DNA of 16,640 nucleotides from assembly GCA_937871985.1 (NCBI GenBank), contig CALMPB010000464.1, positions 1 to 16,640 on the forward strand, in the 5' to 3' direction. The DNA comes from an uncultured Burkholderiaceae bacterium. GTDB taxonomy: Bacteria; Pseudomonadota; Gammaproteobacteria; Burkholderiales; Burkholderiaceae. Both the position numbers and the translations under genes were made by a program. Below are positions 6,838 through 15,368 of the stretch, one piece after another; within the stretch, counting starts at the first letter, position 1, and every line of letters begins with the position of its first letter. The notes under the pieces are model-generated. The model saw only the letters and a program-made list of their open reading frames with translations. It was not told the origin of the DNA and ran no database searches.

Positions 6838-9629
6838 TAAATGTCCAGCCGGATCTGACGATCGCCGCTTGTGTCGTGGATGGCTGCCGCAGCCTTTGTC
6901 AGCTCGGTCCAATCGGCGATCAGGGCGTTGTAGGCCGTGGCCTCCTTCGCATCCTTCCGCTTGTTGGCGCTGATGTCGTAAAGGCAGTAGGCGAGATCCT
7001 TCACCGCCTCGGCCTGGGTGTTGATTTTCTTCAACAGGACAGCGGTGTCGTGGGAGATGCCGTCCTTCTCGTGCCGCCTGACCAGATGCTGGAGGCACTC
7101 CCACACCGTCAGGTGTCGGTCCTCCTCCGGGTCCCAATCCTCGTCGAGTTCATCACGGGCGAGGATGCGGACCTTGCCGGCCGCGCTGTCCACGATCCCG
7201 GCATGCTTGACGCTTTCGACCGAGATGCCGCGCGCCGTGGCGATGCTGTTGGCCGTCCCGTACTCGCCGGTCTTCAGCCCATTCTGCTCGAACCAGGTGA
7301 TAGCGAAGCGCGTGTCTGGGTCGAACTCCCCCTGGATACCGCCCAGGTATTCGTCCAGTTCCTTGTTGATCAGCTGTAGTGCGGTCTTCACACTCATCGG
7401 ATTGTCGTCCGACTCCAGTACAGCCTTATAACGCGAGAATACCCCCATGCCGGGTCCAATCGCAGATTGCGGCATATCTGCTGGTGCAATGGTAGCAGCC
7501 TGAAGCTCTGAGATCGCCGGCGGCAATTCACGTTTCAGGGCACGGATAAATTCGGCACGGGTAACGACCTCGGCTGTGATCTCCTTTTTCCGGCACACCA
7601 AGACGACCGAATTTGCGAGAGCGTTGGTTCCAGTCGCAATTGTCCGGGCTGAACGCTCCGTTCGAACAGGCCACGTTCCAACAATCGCGTAACCTGCTTC
7701 AATCACAGCTTGTAAGAAGGTTGCCCAGCCGGTTGAACTCAGGCCGTCTTGCTCGACCTCGCTTTGCTTAAAGGCATAGTAGATTGTCGCGGGAAATGAT
7801 GAAGATGATTGGCGGGCGAGGCTAGATATAGCCGCCGTCATACCCGTCAAAAAATGCTCCTCAGCATTCGCTTTCCCGCCGTGCCGATAAGGCGTCGCGA
7901 CCAGCTCCTCTTCTTTAGGAACGGAAATAGTGCTTCCAAGATCAGGATAAACATCCTTGATATTACGCCTGAGCCATACATAAAAATAATCTGATAGATC
8001 CGCGTATCCTATATTGTCGTAGTATGGCGGATCAGTCGAAACGACTGCTCCATTCGGCAAACGTACATTCTGCGCATCGTGCTGGATCTCAGTGCCGGCC
8101 GCGTTTGGACTCAGCCCAGAGAGAGCCTTCCAGACCCAATCGACGGCACCGAGATAGTTTCCAGTACTATCGCTGAAGACATTGCATTCAGCGAAATCCC
8201 AAGTCATCGGGATCGCCTGCCGAGCAAACGTGAAACGGATGAACTCCGATGACGACCATGTGGCGATCGAACTGCCAGCATCCGCAAGCCGGTCAATCGC
8301 AAACGACAAATACACGCTGACAGCTTCGGCGTAGGCTTTGGCACCTTTGCCGCCATCGCGCAGTGGGGTCGGATCAGAAGCGAGCCCGGCAACCAATGCG
8401 TCAGTCTGAATCTGTGTTCGCGCCTCTTGGACTAACTCGCTGAAGGTGTTCAGCGCTACCAACTGTCGGTCGGTAAACAAATCACCGAAGGTCGCCAAAC
8501 CGTAGTCCACGGTCCAGAAATTCCGTGGATCATTCGGCAAACTGGTTCCTGGTTTCCAGTCGGGTTTTGCCGAAAAAGCGAGATGCTCGTGCGCCTCCGC
8601 AGGTGCGACATACGCCCGGCCACGATTGCCTTCCGCCACGATCGCAATCAGGGTTTGACCCATGTTGCCGGCGCGGCCATTGCTTTTCACATAGTCAGGT
8701 GTGATCGCCGTATCCGACATAAGGCAACGGAAATTTGCACCGCGACCGGCCTTCGTCCCTTCTTTGGCCGCAGCGAGTTCGGCTTTCGTGCCACCTTGCC
8801 TGATCCGATAAGAGATGGCCTTGGCTTGCTTGTCGACAATCGGCTCTACCCACGTTTCCTTCCCGGCCTTAGTGCTGAGCAGGAAACTCGATGCGATAGG
8901 AACCTGCACGCTGGAAAAGGCAGGGTCGGGGCTGGGTACTGTTCTTGCCCAAATCCAAGCGATCACCGTCCCTTTGCCACCGCCGTACTCCTTCGGTAGA
9001 TCCACTTGTGGATAAAGATGCCCGATGCGCTCCCACGCCTTCTCACGCACCCACTCGCCATAGTATTTGACGTCCTCCGCAATGCCCTCGGCGTTGCGGT
9101 AAAACTGCCGGTCCTTTGGGCCTGGATGAATCGGTTCCTCGTTCTTGAACTTCGGCGGGATCTCGATCATCGCCTTGCCGATCATCACCGCGACCGGATT
9201 CAGATCAGACCCATAGGCCGGAAAACCGAGACGCTGCGCCTCCAGTGGAATCGATCCACCGCCCGAGAACGGGTCATAGACCGGCGGCAGATCGCCGCCA
9301 CAGCTCTTGCGGATTTCGGCGCGGGCACGTTCCAGCACCTCCTCGTTGGTCGAGTTCTCCCACTTCACCAATTCCTCAATGATGCCAAACAGGCGCTTGC
9401 GCTCGGCCTCCTGCGCTTCATGCGTGGGGAATTTTTCGAGGTCGCTCGACGGATCATCGACAAGCTGGGCGAACAGCACGGCGCGGCACGCCGCCAACGG
9501 CCGCCGCGCCCACCATAAATGCAGCGTGGACGGATGCCCGTGCCGGATCGATTTTTCGCGCGCTGAGGCCTCATTGATCTTCTCAAGAGGAATCGCGACT
9601 TCGATGAGCTTTTTCTTGTATTTTGTCAC
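6837..9629 (-). CDS. DUF1156 adenine-specific DNA methyltransferase
   Basis: A 930-residue protein with the DUF1156 N-terminus (LIEVAIPLEKINEASAREKS, then RHGHPSTLHLWWARRPLAAC, residues about 8-49). The SAM-binding motif I is DPFSGGGSIPLEA (119-131) and the catalytic amino-methyltransferase motif IV is DPPY (533-536, followed by YDNIGYADLSDYFYVW). DPPY with motif I first in sequence indicates N6-adenine (or N4-cytosine) methylation of DNA; adenine is more likely. The roughly 400 residues between the motifs probably hold target recognition. I choose the GTG at 9629, which overlaps the preceding stop as GTGA, has GAGGTGG just upstream and begins VTKYKKKLIEVA like relatives; an ATG at 9647 would add six residues. 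The middle of the gene is clearly lower in GC than its ends. Its likely role is to mark self DNA for the defence operon. Confidence 0.92.
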   Translation of the reverse strand: MTKYKKKLIEVAIPLEKINEASAREKSIRHGHPSTLHLWWARRPLAACRAVLFAQLVDDPSSDLEKFPTHEAQEAERKRLFGIIEELVKWENSTNEEVLERARAEIRKSCGGDLPPVYDPFSGGGSIPLEAQRLGFPAYGSDLNPVAVMIGKAMIEIPPKFKNEEPIHPGPKDRQFYRNAEGIAEDVKYYGEWVREKAWERIGHLYPQVDLPKEYGGGKGTVIAWIWARTVPSPDPAFSSVQVPIASSFLLSTKAGKETWVEPIVDKQAKAISYRIRQGGTKAELAAAKEGTKAGRGANFRCLMSDTAITPDYVKSNGRAGNMGQTLIAIVAEGNRGRAYVAPAEAHEHLAFSAKPDWKPGTSLPNDPRNFWTVDYGLATFGDLFTDRQLVALNTFSELVQEARTQIQTDALVAGLASDPTPLRDGGKGAKAYAEAVSVYLSFAIDRLADAGSSIATWSSSEFIRFTFARQAIPMTWDFAECNVFSDSTGNYLGAVDWVWKALSGLSPNAAGTEIQHDAQNVRLPNGAVVSTDPPYYDNIGYADLSDYFYVWLRRNIKDVYPDLGSTISVPKEEELVATPYRHGGKANAEEHFLTGMTAAISSLARQSSSSFPATIYYAFKQSEVEQDGLSSTGWATFLQAVIEAGYAIVGTWPVRTERSARTIATGTNALANSVVLVCRKKEITAEVVTRAEFIRALKRELPPAISELQAATIAPADMPQSAIGPGMGVFSRYKAVLESDDNPMSVKTALQLINKELDEYLGGIQGEFDPDTRFAITWFEQNGLKTGEYGTANSIATARGISVESVKHAGIVDSAAGKVRILARDELDEDWDPEEDRHLTVWECLQHLVRRHEKDGISHDTAVLLKKINTQAEAVKDLAYCLYDISANKRKDAKEATAYNALIADWTELTKAAAAIHDTSGDRQIRLDI

Positions 9630-10897
9630 AGTTCCACCTCGATCCATTCAAAATCCGGAAATGGCTGGCTGGGACGCTGCAATCTCAGCTCGCCCAGTAA
9701 GGAACCATCCGAAAAAACACTGCCGTAAAACGCCCCACCATCCAGGTCAGCAGGCGTGTCTCGCCACTCGGAAGGCTCAAGTGCCATCAACTCTGAAGCG
9801 GCGGCAGATTGTGTCGCCGAGCTCAGTGCGTTGAGGACTTTGAGATCGAGACCGACTAGCTCGATGTCGACGCCATCCCGTAACCAGGGGAGAGGCCAGA
9901 AGGGCCAGTCCCTAAAATCACGCCAGAATTCACGGCTGGATAGTTCGGGGTGCCTTGGCATCACTGAGGCTATGCTGACGGCGTACCGACGCCCGGCAAC
10001 GGAGATAACAGGAAGCTCGTACCGCTGCGGCTCTCCGTCGCCCGCACGAAGCCGAGCAGCCGCTTCGTCCAAGCCCATAGCCGACAGCCATGAGGCATAG
10101 TTTGCCCGGCGAACCACGTCCGGGGGAAACTCGACCGGACTTTCTGGGGTCTCCGGCTCGGGGTCGACGAAGGCGATGAGCGATGTCTCGCCAGAGGTAT
10201 CGTTGGCCTCCCGCAGGAAGGTGCCGATCGCAAAACTCTTGATTGGCTGGGGATTGATATACTTGTCCCAACCGTCGAGTTGGCTCAGTCCATCTTTCAA
10301 AGCGCCTTTGATGGGTGGCATCTTGCCCGGGGAGGAAAATCCGCCCTTCGACTCAGCGAGGACCCATTCTCTTTGGCTATTTTCGGCGATAAAATCAGGC
10401 GCCTTGGACTTGTCCGCCGGCCATTGTCGGTTCTGCGTGGCGGCGCGTTGCGTCCACTCGGTTTCAAAGCGACCGACGTAGGCGTAGCCTTTGTCCTCCA
10501 GGAACAGCAGAGCCATGCCTTGTGCGATCCGCCCCGCAAAGCCCGACCCTGAGAAGTCGGCGTAGAAACTCGACATGCCGTCTAGCAGGCACCACTCGTT
10601 CGCCGTCCAATCAAACAAGTGGCCATTTTCGAGCAGAAACCCGGTAGCCCCCAGCCATCGAATCGGGGTGGTCGGCCATCGCAAGCAATCGGCCTTCTTG
10701 ACCGCATGAGCTAAGCGCCAAGCGCTGAATTCAACGCTCCCCGATGCCTTAGGCAGCGGCCGTGTTCGACCGTGGGGCTTCTCTACCTTGGCTTTCGTCA
10801 ATTCATGGAGAGGCAGGCAACTGCGTCCGCGAAGTGCACGAACGACCTGCCTGGAGGCGGCTCCCCAACTAGACATATTTACAAGCGGCAAGACCAT
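9626..10897 (-). CDS. Unrecognised protein with PD-(D/E)XK nuclease signature
   Basis: I do not recognise this 423-residue protein as a named family. Residues 167-184 read PDF, then eleven residues, then AESKG, i.e. Asp168 and Glu182-Ser-Lys184 spaced as in PD-(D/E)XK nucleases. A helical stretch before it (AGRIAQGMALLFLEDKG, about 121-137) and one after it with a Gln-Leu (ALKDGLSQLDGW, about 199-210) fit the flanking helices of that fold. There is no signal peptide or membrane segment, so it should act in the cytoplasm. The C-terminal half (about 260-423) has no motif I can name. The ATG at 10897 shares a base with the helicase stop (TGATG), and the stop overlaps the methyltransferase GTG, placing it in the middle of the defence operon. 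The likely role is the DNA-cleaving effector, by inference from the motif and context. A purely structural or adaptor role is possible. Confidence 0.75.
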   Translation of the reverse strand: MVLPLVNMSSWGAASRQVVRALRGRSCLPLHELTKAKVEKPHGRTRPLPKASGSVEFSAWRLAHAVKKADCLRWPTTPIRWLGATGFLLENGHLFDWTANEWCLLDGMSSFYADFSGSGFAGRIAQGMALLFLEDKGYAYVGRFETEWTQRAATQNRQWPADKSKAPDFIAENSQREWVLAESKGGFSSPGKMPPIKGALKDGLSQLDGWDKYINPQPIKSFAIGTFLREANDTSGETSLIAFVDPEPETPESPVEFPPDVVRRANYASWLSAMGLDEAAARLRAGDGEPQRYELPVISVAGRRYAVSIASVMPRHPELSSREFWRDFRDWPFWPLPWLRDGVDIELVGLDLKVLNALSSATQSAAASELMALEPSEWRDTPADLDGGAFYGSVFSDGSLLGELRLQRPSQPFPDFEWIEVEL

Positions 10898-13800
10898 CAG
10901 TGTGCGGCCTCCGCCCGTTCCAACAATCGGCGAAGATCAAACTGAATTGCGGTTTCAAGGAACGACGGCTCCCGCTCGACCAACGGGCCACGCACATAGC
11001 GCGGCGCATGGGCGAAGCCGGCCGTAACCGGCACAATAGCGAGAATGAACTTCTCCGGCTCGTGCAGCGATGTGATGACTTCCTGCCGCGTAACCATCAC
11101 GCTGTCGGCTCCGTCGATGCGCCCCTTGACCTCGATGAAGCGCAGATGTCCCGACTTCGGATCGTGCGAGGCGATGTCATAGCCGATCTTCTGGGCGGAG
11201 ACGTCGGCCGGCTCGTTGCCCAGCGCCCGCTCGGCCTCCATGACAGCTTCCATCGCAGCAAGCTCGATCACCCGGCGCGCAACGGGGTCTTCCGCGAAAT
11301 GGTTCGGGACGCTTGGCGCCTGACGCTCTTCCAGTAGCCCACGCGGGATGACGACCATGCCGCCCCGCACGCGCGGCGGCTGCGAGGAGATAAACCGCTC
11401 CCGTTCAAGCTGGTCCATACGGCGCTTTTGCCGATCCGCCAGATCCTCGGCCCGGCGCTGCGCGTTCTGCCAGTTCACCCGAGTCTTCTTGCCGGCCCGC
11501 TCCTCTTCCTTCAGCTCGAAGGCGCGCGAGTCCCAGTAATTGATCTCCTTCTTGAGCCGGGCGCGAACCTCCTGCTCGACCTTTTCGATCTCGGGCAAGC
11601 GCCGCGCTTTAACCTCGGCGACATGGCCCTGCGCCAGCTCGACCGTCGCGAACCGGATCGCGGCCTTTTCCAGATCGGTAGTCAGCCAGCTCTCCTCCAG
11701 AAGATCACGCACGCTGGCGATCTCTTCCGGCTTGGCAGGCCGCAGGTTCAAATGCGGCGCGATGCCGGCGTTGACGGTGTTTCCGGCCTTGTCGATGGCG
11801 GCGAACTGGAGCCGCTGCGAAATCACATGCGGCTTGCCGGCGCTGGTGACGCGACCGTCCTGGACGGTGTGTTCCAGCAGGAAAATCGCCGACAGCGCGT
11901 CTCCAGCATCGGTGTCGTCTACCAGGATCGCGCCCTGCCGCATGATTTGCTCATACTGCTCGCGGATCAGGCTGATTACAGCTTCGAGCAGCGGATGGCC
12001 CGGGCAGACGAAAGCTGCGACCGGCTGCTGGTTGATTTTGTCCTTCTCGAAGCAGATCCGCTCATATTGCGTCTGGAGCGGTGCGCCATTACCGATCTGA
12101 CGATCCCGCTCTCGGATACGCACCGGCACATGGGCAATCTCCCAGCGCCCTTCCTCGCGGCGCTTGATCCGGCCCCCCAGATGCTGGAACGCCTCGACGA
12201 AGAAGCTCTGGATGTGATGCGGTTGCAGGCGCAACGCGTCGGCGCGCTCCATTTCGAGCCGCAGTTCCTCGACCTTGGCCTCCGGCATCGTGTCGTTGGT
12301 CAGGGCGCGGCGGCGCAGAAGCTCAAGCAGGTTCGCCTGGTCGACGGCGCCATCGACCTGCTGGAACAGGCGGGCCTTGACCTCTTCCCGCTCGCCATAC
12401 TGAATCGCCTCGAACAGCAGATCCTTGAGCGCCACGCCGTCGAACAATTCCCCGAGCACGTCATAGACGCGGCCGCCCAGCGCCTCGCGCGCAGCTTCCA
12501 GCTTTTCGAGCAGCCGGGCGTAGACCTCGCCCTCGCGCGTATCAGCCGCGACGAGATTCCACAGGTGGCACACCTCTGTCTGACCGATGCGATGGATGCG
12601 GCCGAACCGTTGCTCGATCTTGTTCGGGTTCCACGGCAGGTCGTAATTGACCATCAGGTGGCCGCGCTGAAGGTTCACGCCTTCACCGGCCGCGTCGTTG
12701 GCGATCAGGACCAGCATGTCCTTGTCCTGCATGAAGCGCTCGACGACCTTACGCCGCTCTTCGCGCGACACGCCGCCGTGGATCACCTCGACCGCCTCGG
12801 GATTGCCGAGCCGCGCCCTGACCTTGTCGAGCAGGTAGTGCAGCGTGTCCTTGGGCTCGGTGAAGATGATCAGCTTGCGGCGATTGCCAGCGGCGTCAAC
12901 CATCAAATCGTCATCGAGGATACGGTTGAGCTGACTCCACTTTGTATCCACGCCAGAACGGAGAACACCGAGCGCCATAGTCTCCAAGCCCTTCAGAGTC
13001 TCGACTTCCAGGGCAAGTTGCTCGACCGTCTCGGCCGTCGTCGCGCCCGTCGAGATCAGGTCCTCAAGCTCGTCGATCTCCTCCTGACCATATTCCTCGA
13101 TGTTGCCGAGCATGTCGGCATTGATCGTCGGCTCGCTCGTACCTGCCCGGCGGCCCTTGGCGGCAAGGCGAGCTTCGCCCAGTTCGTTTTCCAGCCGCTC
13201 GCGGCGACGCTTAAGGGACTGGTAAATTGCGGCCGGTGACGAAGCGAGCCGGCGCTGGAGGATCTGCAATGCGAAGCCGACATTGTTACGCTTCTTACCG
13301 TCGCCCTCCGCGAAGCGCTGCACGCGGTTCATCTCCGTGCGCACATATTCAGTGACGGCGGTGTAGAGCGCGGCCTCCCCCTCCGAGAGCTGATATTTGA
13401 CCGTGCGCGCCCGCCGCTCAGGGAAGAGCGGCCGACCGTCGAATTTGAGCAGTTCCTCCTTGGTCAGCCGCCGCATCATGTCTTCGGTGTCGGCGTAGTG
13501 GACACCATCGCGGAACCGACCCTCGAACCGATCGCCGTCGAGCAGCGCCATGAAGAGCTGGAAATCCTCTTCCTTGCCATTGTGCGGTGTGGCCGACATC
13601 AACAGCAGATGCCGGCAGACCTGGCCGAGCTTCTGGCCGACCTGATAGCGGCGGGTGTATTTCACCTCTCCGCCAAAATAAGTGGCCGACATGCGATGGG
13701 CTTCGTCACAGATGATGAGGTCCCATTCGCGCGCGCTCATGAGCTTCTCCTGAAGCTCCTCGTTGCGCGCCAGCACATCGAGACGGACGATCAGCCGGTC

Positions 13801-14400
13801 CCGGTCGCTGAACGGATTGCCCGACCGCGAATTCTCGATCATGTCGCGGGAAAGGATGTCGAACTCGAGATTGAATTTCTGGCCGAGTTCGTCCTGCCAT
13901 TGTTCAACCAGGCTGCCGGGCGCGACCACGAGGCAGCGCTCCAGGTCGCTACGGGCGATCAGTTCCTTCATCAGCAGCCCGGCCATAATCGTCTTGCCGG
14001 CGCCGGGATCGTCGGCGAGCAGGAAGCGCAGCGGCTGTCGCGGCAGCATTTCGCCATAGACTGCCGAAATCTGGTGCGGCAGCGGATCGACCAGACTCGT
14101 GTGGATCGCCAGATACGGATCGAAATAGTGCGCCAGCTTGATGCGGTTGGCTTCCGTCACCAGCCGCAGCAACGCGCCGTCAGCGTCGAACGACCAGGCC
14201 CGCCCGCTCTGCTCGACCTCAAGCCGGTGCTCGTCATCCCGATAAAGAACGGCCTCGGCCACCGAGCCGTTGTGGTCGCGGTAAACGACGCTGATCGCCT
14301 GATCGCCGATCCAGTCCACCGAGATCACATGCACAGCCTGAGCCGAGGCCACGCCCCGCACCGATGCGCCATTCTTTATGTCTTCAAGCCGTACCGCCAT
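10897..14400 (-). CDS. DrmD-like SNF2 (SF2) helicase with C-terminal DUF3883 domain
   Basis: A 1167-residue SNF2-family helicase/translocase similar to DISARM DrmD-type proteins. Motif I is LLADDPGAGKTIMAG (about 127-141), motif II is DEAH (232-235), motif III is MSAT (268-271); later come ANDAAGEGVNLQRGH and NKIEQRFGRIHRIGQ, motifs V and VI of the second RecA lobe. A long coiled, charged region precedes a C-terminal DUF3883 domain (about 1040-1140) with GYDI (D1075) and IEVKG (E1090, K1092), resembling a PD-(D/E)XK-type core. It probably translocates on invading DNA and may load or carry a nuclease. I choose the ATG at 14400 (MAVRLEDIKNGASVRG), which has GGGGAG nine bases upstream and lies 22 bp after the regulator stop. 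An in-frame TTG at 14448 would add 16 residues, overlap the regulator and lacks support. Confidence 0.93.
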   Translation of the reverse strand: MAVRLEDIKNGASVRGVASAQAVHVISVDWIGDQAISVVYRDHNGSVAEAVLYRDDEHRLEVEQSGRAWSFDADGALLRLVTEANRIKLAHYFDPYLAIHTSLVDPLPHQISAVYGEMLPRQPLRFLLADDPGAGKTIMAGLLMKELIARSDLERCLVVAPGSLVEQWQDELGQKFNLEFDILSRDMIENSRSGNPFSDRDRLIVRLDVLARNEELQEKLMSAREWDLIICDEAHRMSATYFGGEVKYTRRYQVGQKLGQVCRHLLLMSATPHNGKEEDFQLFMALLDGDRFEGRFRDGVHYADTEDMMRRLTKEELLKFDGRPLFPERRARTVKYQLSEGEAALYTAVTEYVRTEMNRVQRFAEGDGKKRNNVGFALQILQRRLASSPAAIYQSLKRRRERLENELGEARLAAKGRRAGTSEPTINADMLGNIEEYGQEEIDELEDLISTGATTAETVEQLALEVETLKGLETMALGVLRSGVDTKWSQLNRILDDDLMVDAAGNRRKLIIFTEPKDTLHYLLDKVRARLGNPEAVEVIHGGVSREERRKVVERFMQDKDMLVLIANDAAGEGVNLQRGHLMVNYDLPWNPNKIEQRFGRIHRIGQTEVCHLWNLVAADTREGEVYARLLEKLEAAREALGGRVYDVLGELFDGVALKDLLFEAIQYGEREEVKARLFQQVDGAVDQANLLELLRRRALTNDTMPEAKVEELRLEMERADALRLQPHHIQSFFVEAFQHLGGRIKRREEGRWEIAHVPVRIRERDRQIGNGAPLQTQYERICFEKDKINQQPVAAFVCPGHPLLEAVISLIREQYEQIMRQGAILVDDTDAGDALSAIFLLEHTVQDGRVTSAGKPHVISQRLQFAAIDKAGNTVNAGIAPHLNLRPAKPEEIASVRDLLEESWLTTDLEKAAIRFATVELAQGHVAEVKARRLPEIEKVEQEVRARLKKEINYWDSRAFELKEEERAGKKTRVNWQNAQRRAEDLADRQKRRMDQLERERFISSQPPRVRGGMVVIPRGLLEERQAPSVPNHFAEDPVARRVIELAAMEAVMEAERALGNEPADVSAQKIGYDIASHDPKSGHLRFIEVKGRIDGADSVMVTRQEVITSLHEPEKFILAIVPVTAGFAHAPRYVRGPLVEREPSFLETAIQFDLRRLLERAEAAH

Positions 14401-14409
14401 CAGCCGGCG

Positions 14410-14415
14410 CTCCCC
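14410..14415 (-). promoter_or_regulatory. Ribosome binding site of the helicase gene
   Basis: GGGGAG on the minus strand, nine bases before the ATG at 14400. It lies in the short gap after the WYL regulator stop (14423) and decides the internal ATG start for the helicase rather than the upstream TTG. Confidence 0.65.
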
Positions 14416-14422
14416 AGGTCTT

Positions 14423-15307
14423 TCATAGCTGAAGCTCCGCTCGCTCAAGCGCAGCTTCAGTTTCTTTGCGGTTTATTGTTACGATATGCTGCGTATGGGC
14501 GCTCTGCTTCGTGGCGTCACCCAGCAAACCCAGACGCTTCAAAACATAAAAGAGCATCGCATAGCGGACTGCGAGCACGCCATTACCCTGATCGAGCCCA
14601 TAATCCTTGGCGACAACCTTCTTCTGGCTCGCCGTCAGCGCAGGGTGCGGCCCGATGACGACATCGAAATAGTTGTTCCAGAGCCAGTCCCGGTCGCCCG
14701 ATTCCCCCGGCTCGCCTTTCGCGCCGACATCGAGGATGCGCGGCAGCAGGAAGTCCTTGAACTTATGCTCCAGGTGGCAATAAGCCCGCGCGTGCCAGCG
14801 AAAGCCATCATAGCCGAAGGCATGAGGCGTGATGCGCCGCCAGATAGGGTCCGGCCGCACCTTGTTCATTGACTGATAGAAGATGTCGACGGAAACGCCC
14901 TCGCGGGTGGCGTCGAGGATTTTACGCAGAACCTTGATGTCGATGTCCCGCCTGGGGGTCAGCGCCACATCGGCGCTGGGCAGAGCCGCAATCCACGAAT
15001 CATGGGCGGGAAGAGCGCCCTCGGCGACCGAGCGAAGCTGCGCGAGATAGACATAGGGGTCCGGCTCGAGAAAGCGCAGGACGAAGTGCTCGGCGGCGAC
15101 ATAGCGCTTGGCGCGGGTGTCGTACTCCATGTTGCCGGGCGCCCGCTCCTGATAGAGCGTCAGGTCCTTCGACGCCTGCGGAACCGACACGCCAAATACC
15201 TCCACGAGGTCGGCGCGGTTGATCGACCCCTCCCAAAAAAGCCGGAACTCGATGAACTCGAGCCGGCGCCCCACCCCCCATTTCAATGCCGTCGCGGCCT
15301 CTGCCAT
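14423..15307 (-). CDS. BrxR/CapW-family wHTH-WYL transcriptional repressor
   Basis: A 294-residue regulator of the BrxR/CapW type, a family that represses BREX, CBASS and other phage-defence operons. The N-terminal winged helix-turn-helix spans about 12-75 (RRLEFIEFRLFWEGSINRAD, then VFGVSVPQASKDLTLYQE and APGNMEYDTRAKRYV), a pattern typical of this family. Residues about 133-195 are the WYL ligand-sensing domain, with RRITPHAFGYDGFRWHARAYC in the position of the signature. Residues about 215-290 form the C-terminal WCX-like dimerisation extension. Length matches the family. The ATG at 15307 has GAGG upstream. It is the first gene of the operon and lies beside an inverted repeat in its own promoter, fitting autorepression. 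The ligand that relieves repression is unknown. Confidence 0.9.
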   Translation of the reverse strand: MAEAATALKWGVGRRLEFIEFRLFWEGSINRADLVEVFGVSVPQASKDLTLYQERAPGNMEYDTRAKRYVAAEHFVLRFLEPDPYVYLAQLRSVAEGALPAHDSWIAALPSADVALTPRRDIDIKVLRKILDATREGVSVDIFYQSMNKVRPDPIWRRITPHAFGYDGFRWHARAYCHLEHKFKDFLLPRILDVGAKGEPGESGDRDWLWNNYFDVVIGPHPALTASQKKVVAKDYGLDQGNGVLAVRYAMLFYVLKRLGLLGDATKQSAHTQHIVTINRKETEAALERAELQL

Positions 15308-15337
15308 TGCCTCAGCCTCGTGTAGATGAGCATAAAA

Positions 15338-15361
15338 ACTAGATGGACAACCCGATCTAGT
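15338..15361. promoter_or_regulatory. Likely operator: 7-bp inverted repeat ACTAGAT-N10-ATCTAGT
   Basis: Perfect 7-bp arms (ACTAGAT at 15338-15344, ATCTAGT at 15355-15361) separated by 10 bp. The site lies between the -10 box of the minus-strand promoter and the regulator start codon, where a bound repressor would block initiation or early elongation. A related half-site TAGATG recurs at 15323-15328, exactly 17 bp from the TAGATG at 15340-15345, suggesting extra binding. BrxR/CapW proteins bind inverted repeats ahead of their own genes; assignment to this regulator is inference. Confidence 0.6.
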
Positions 15362-15368
15362 CCGTGTA

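Noticed and set aside
6823..7137. An N-terminal extension of the DUF499 protein by 105 residues
   Set aside because: It is read inside the methyltransferase gene in another frame; the GTG at 6822 has a strong ribosome site and gives the expected family start.
11428..13239. A 603-codon open frame on the + strand
   Set aside because: It lies wholly antisense to the helicase gene, whose motifs are clear; the product shows no family and reflects GC-rich third-position bias.
13498..14658. A 386-codon open frame on the + strand
   Set aside because: Antisense to the helicase N-terminus and regulator end, with no recognisable domain or ribosome site context.
3526..15307. Calling the operon a standard DISARM or BREX system
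   Set aside because: The helicase is DrmD-like and the regulator BrxR-like, but no drmA, drmB, drmC, pglX, pglZ, brxC or brxL protein is present in the window; DUF499 and DUF1156 are not part of the canonical sets.
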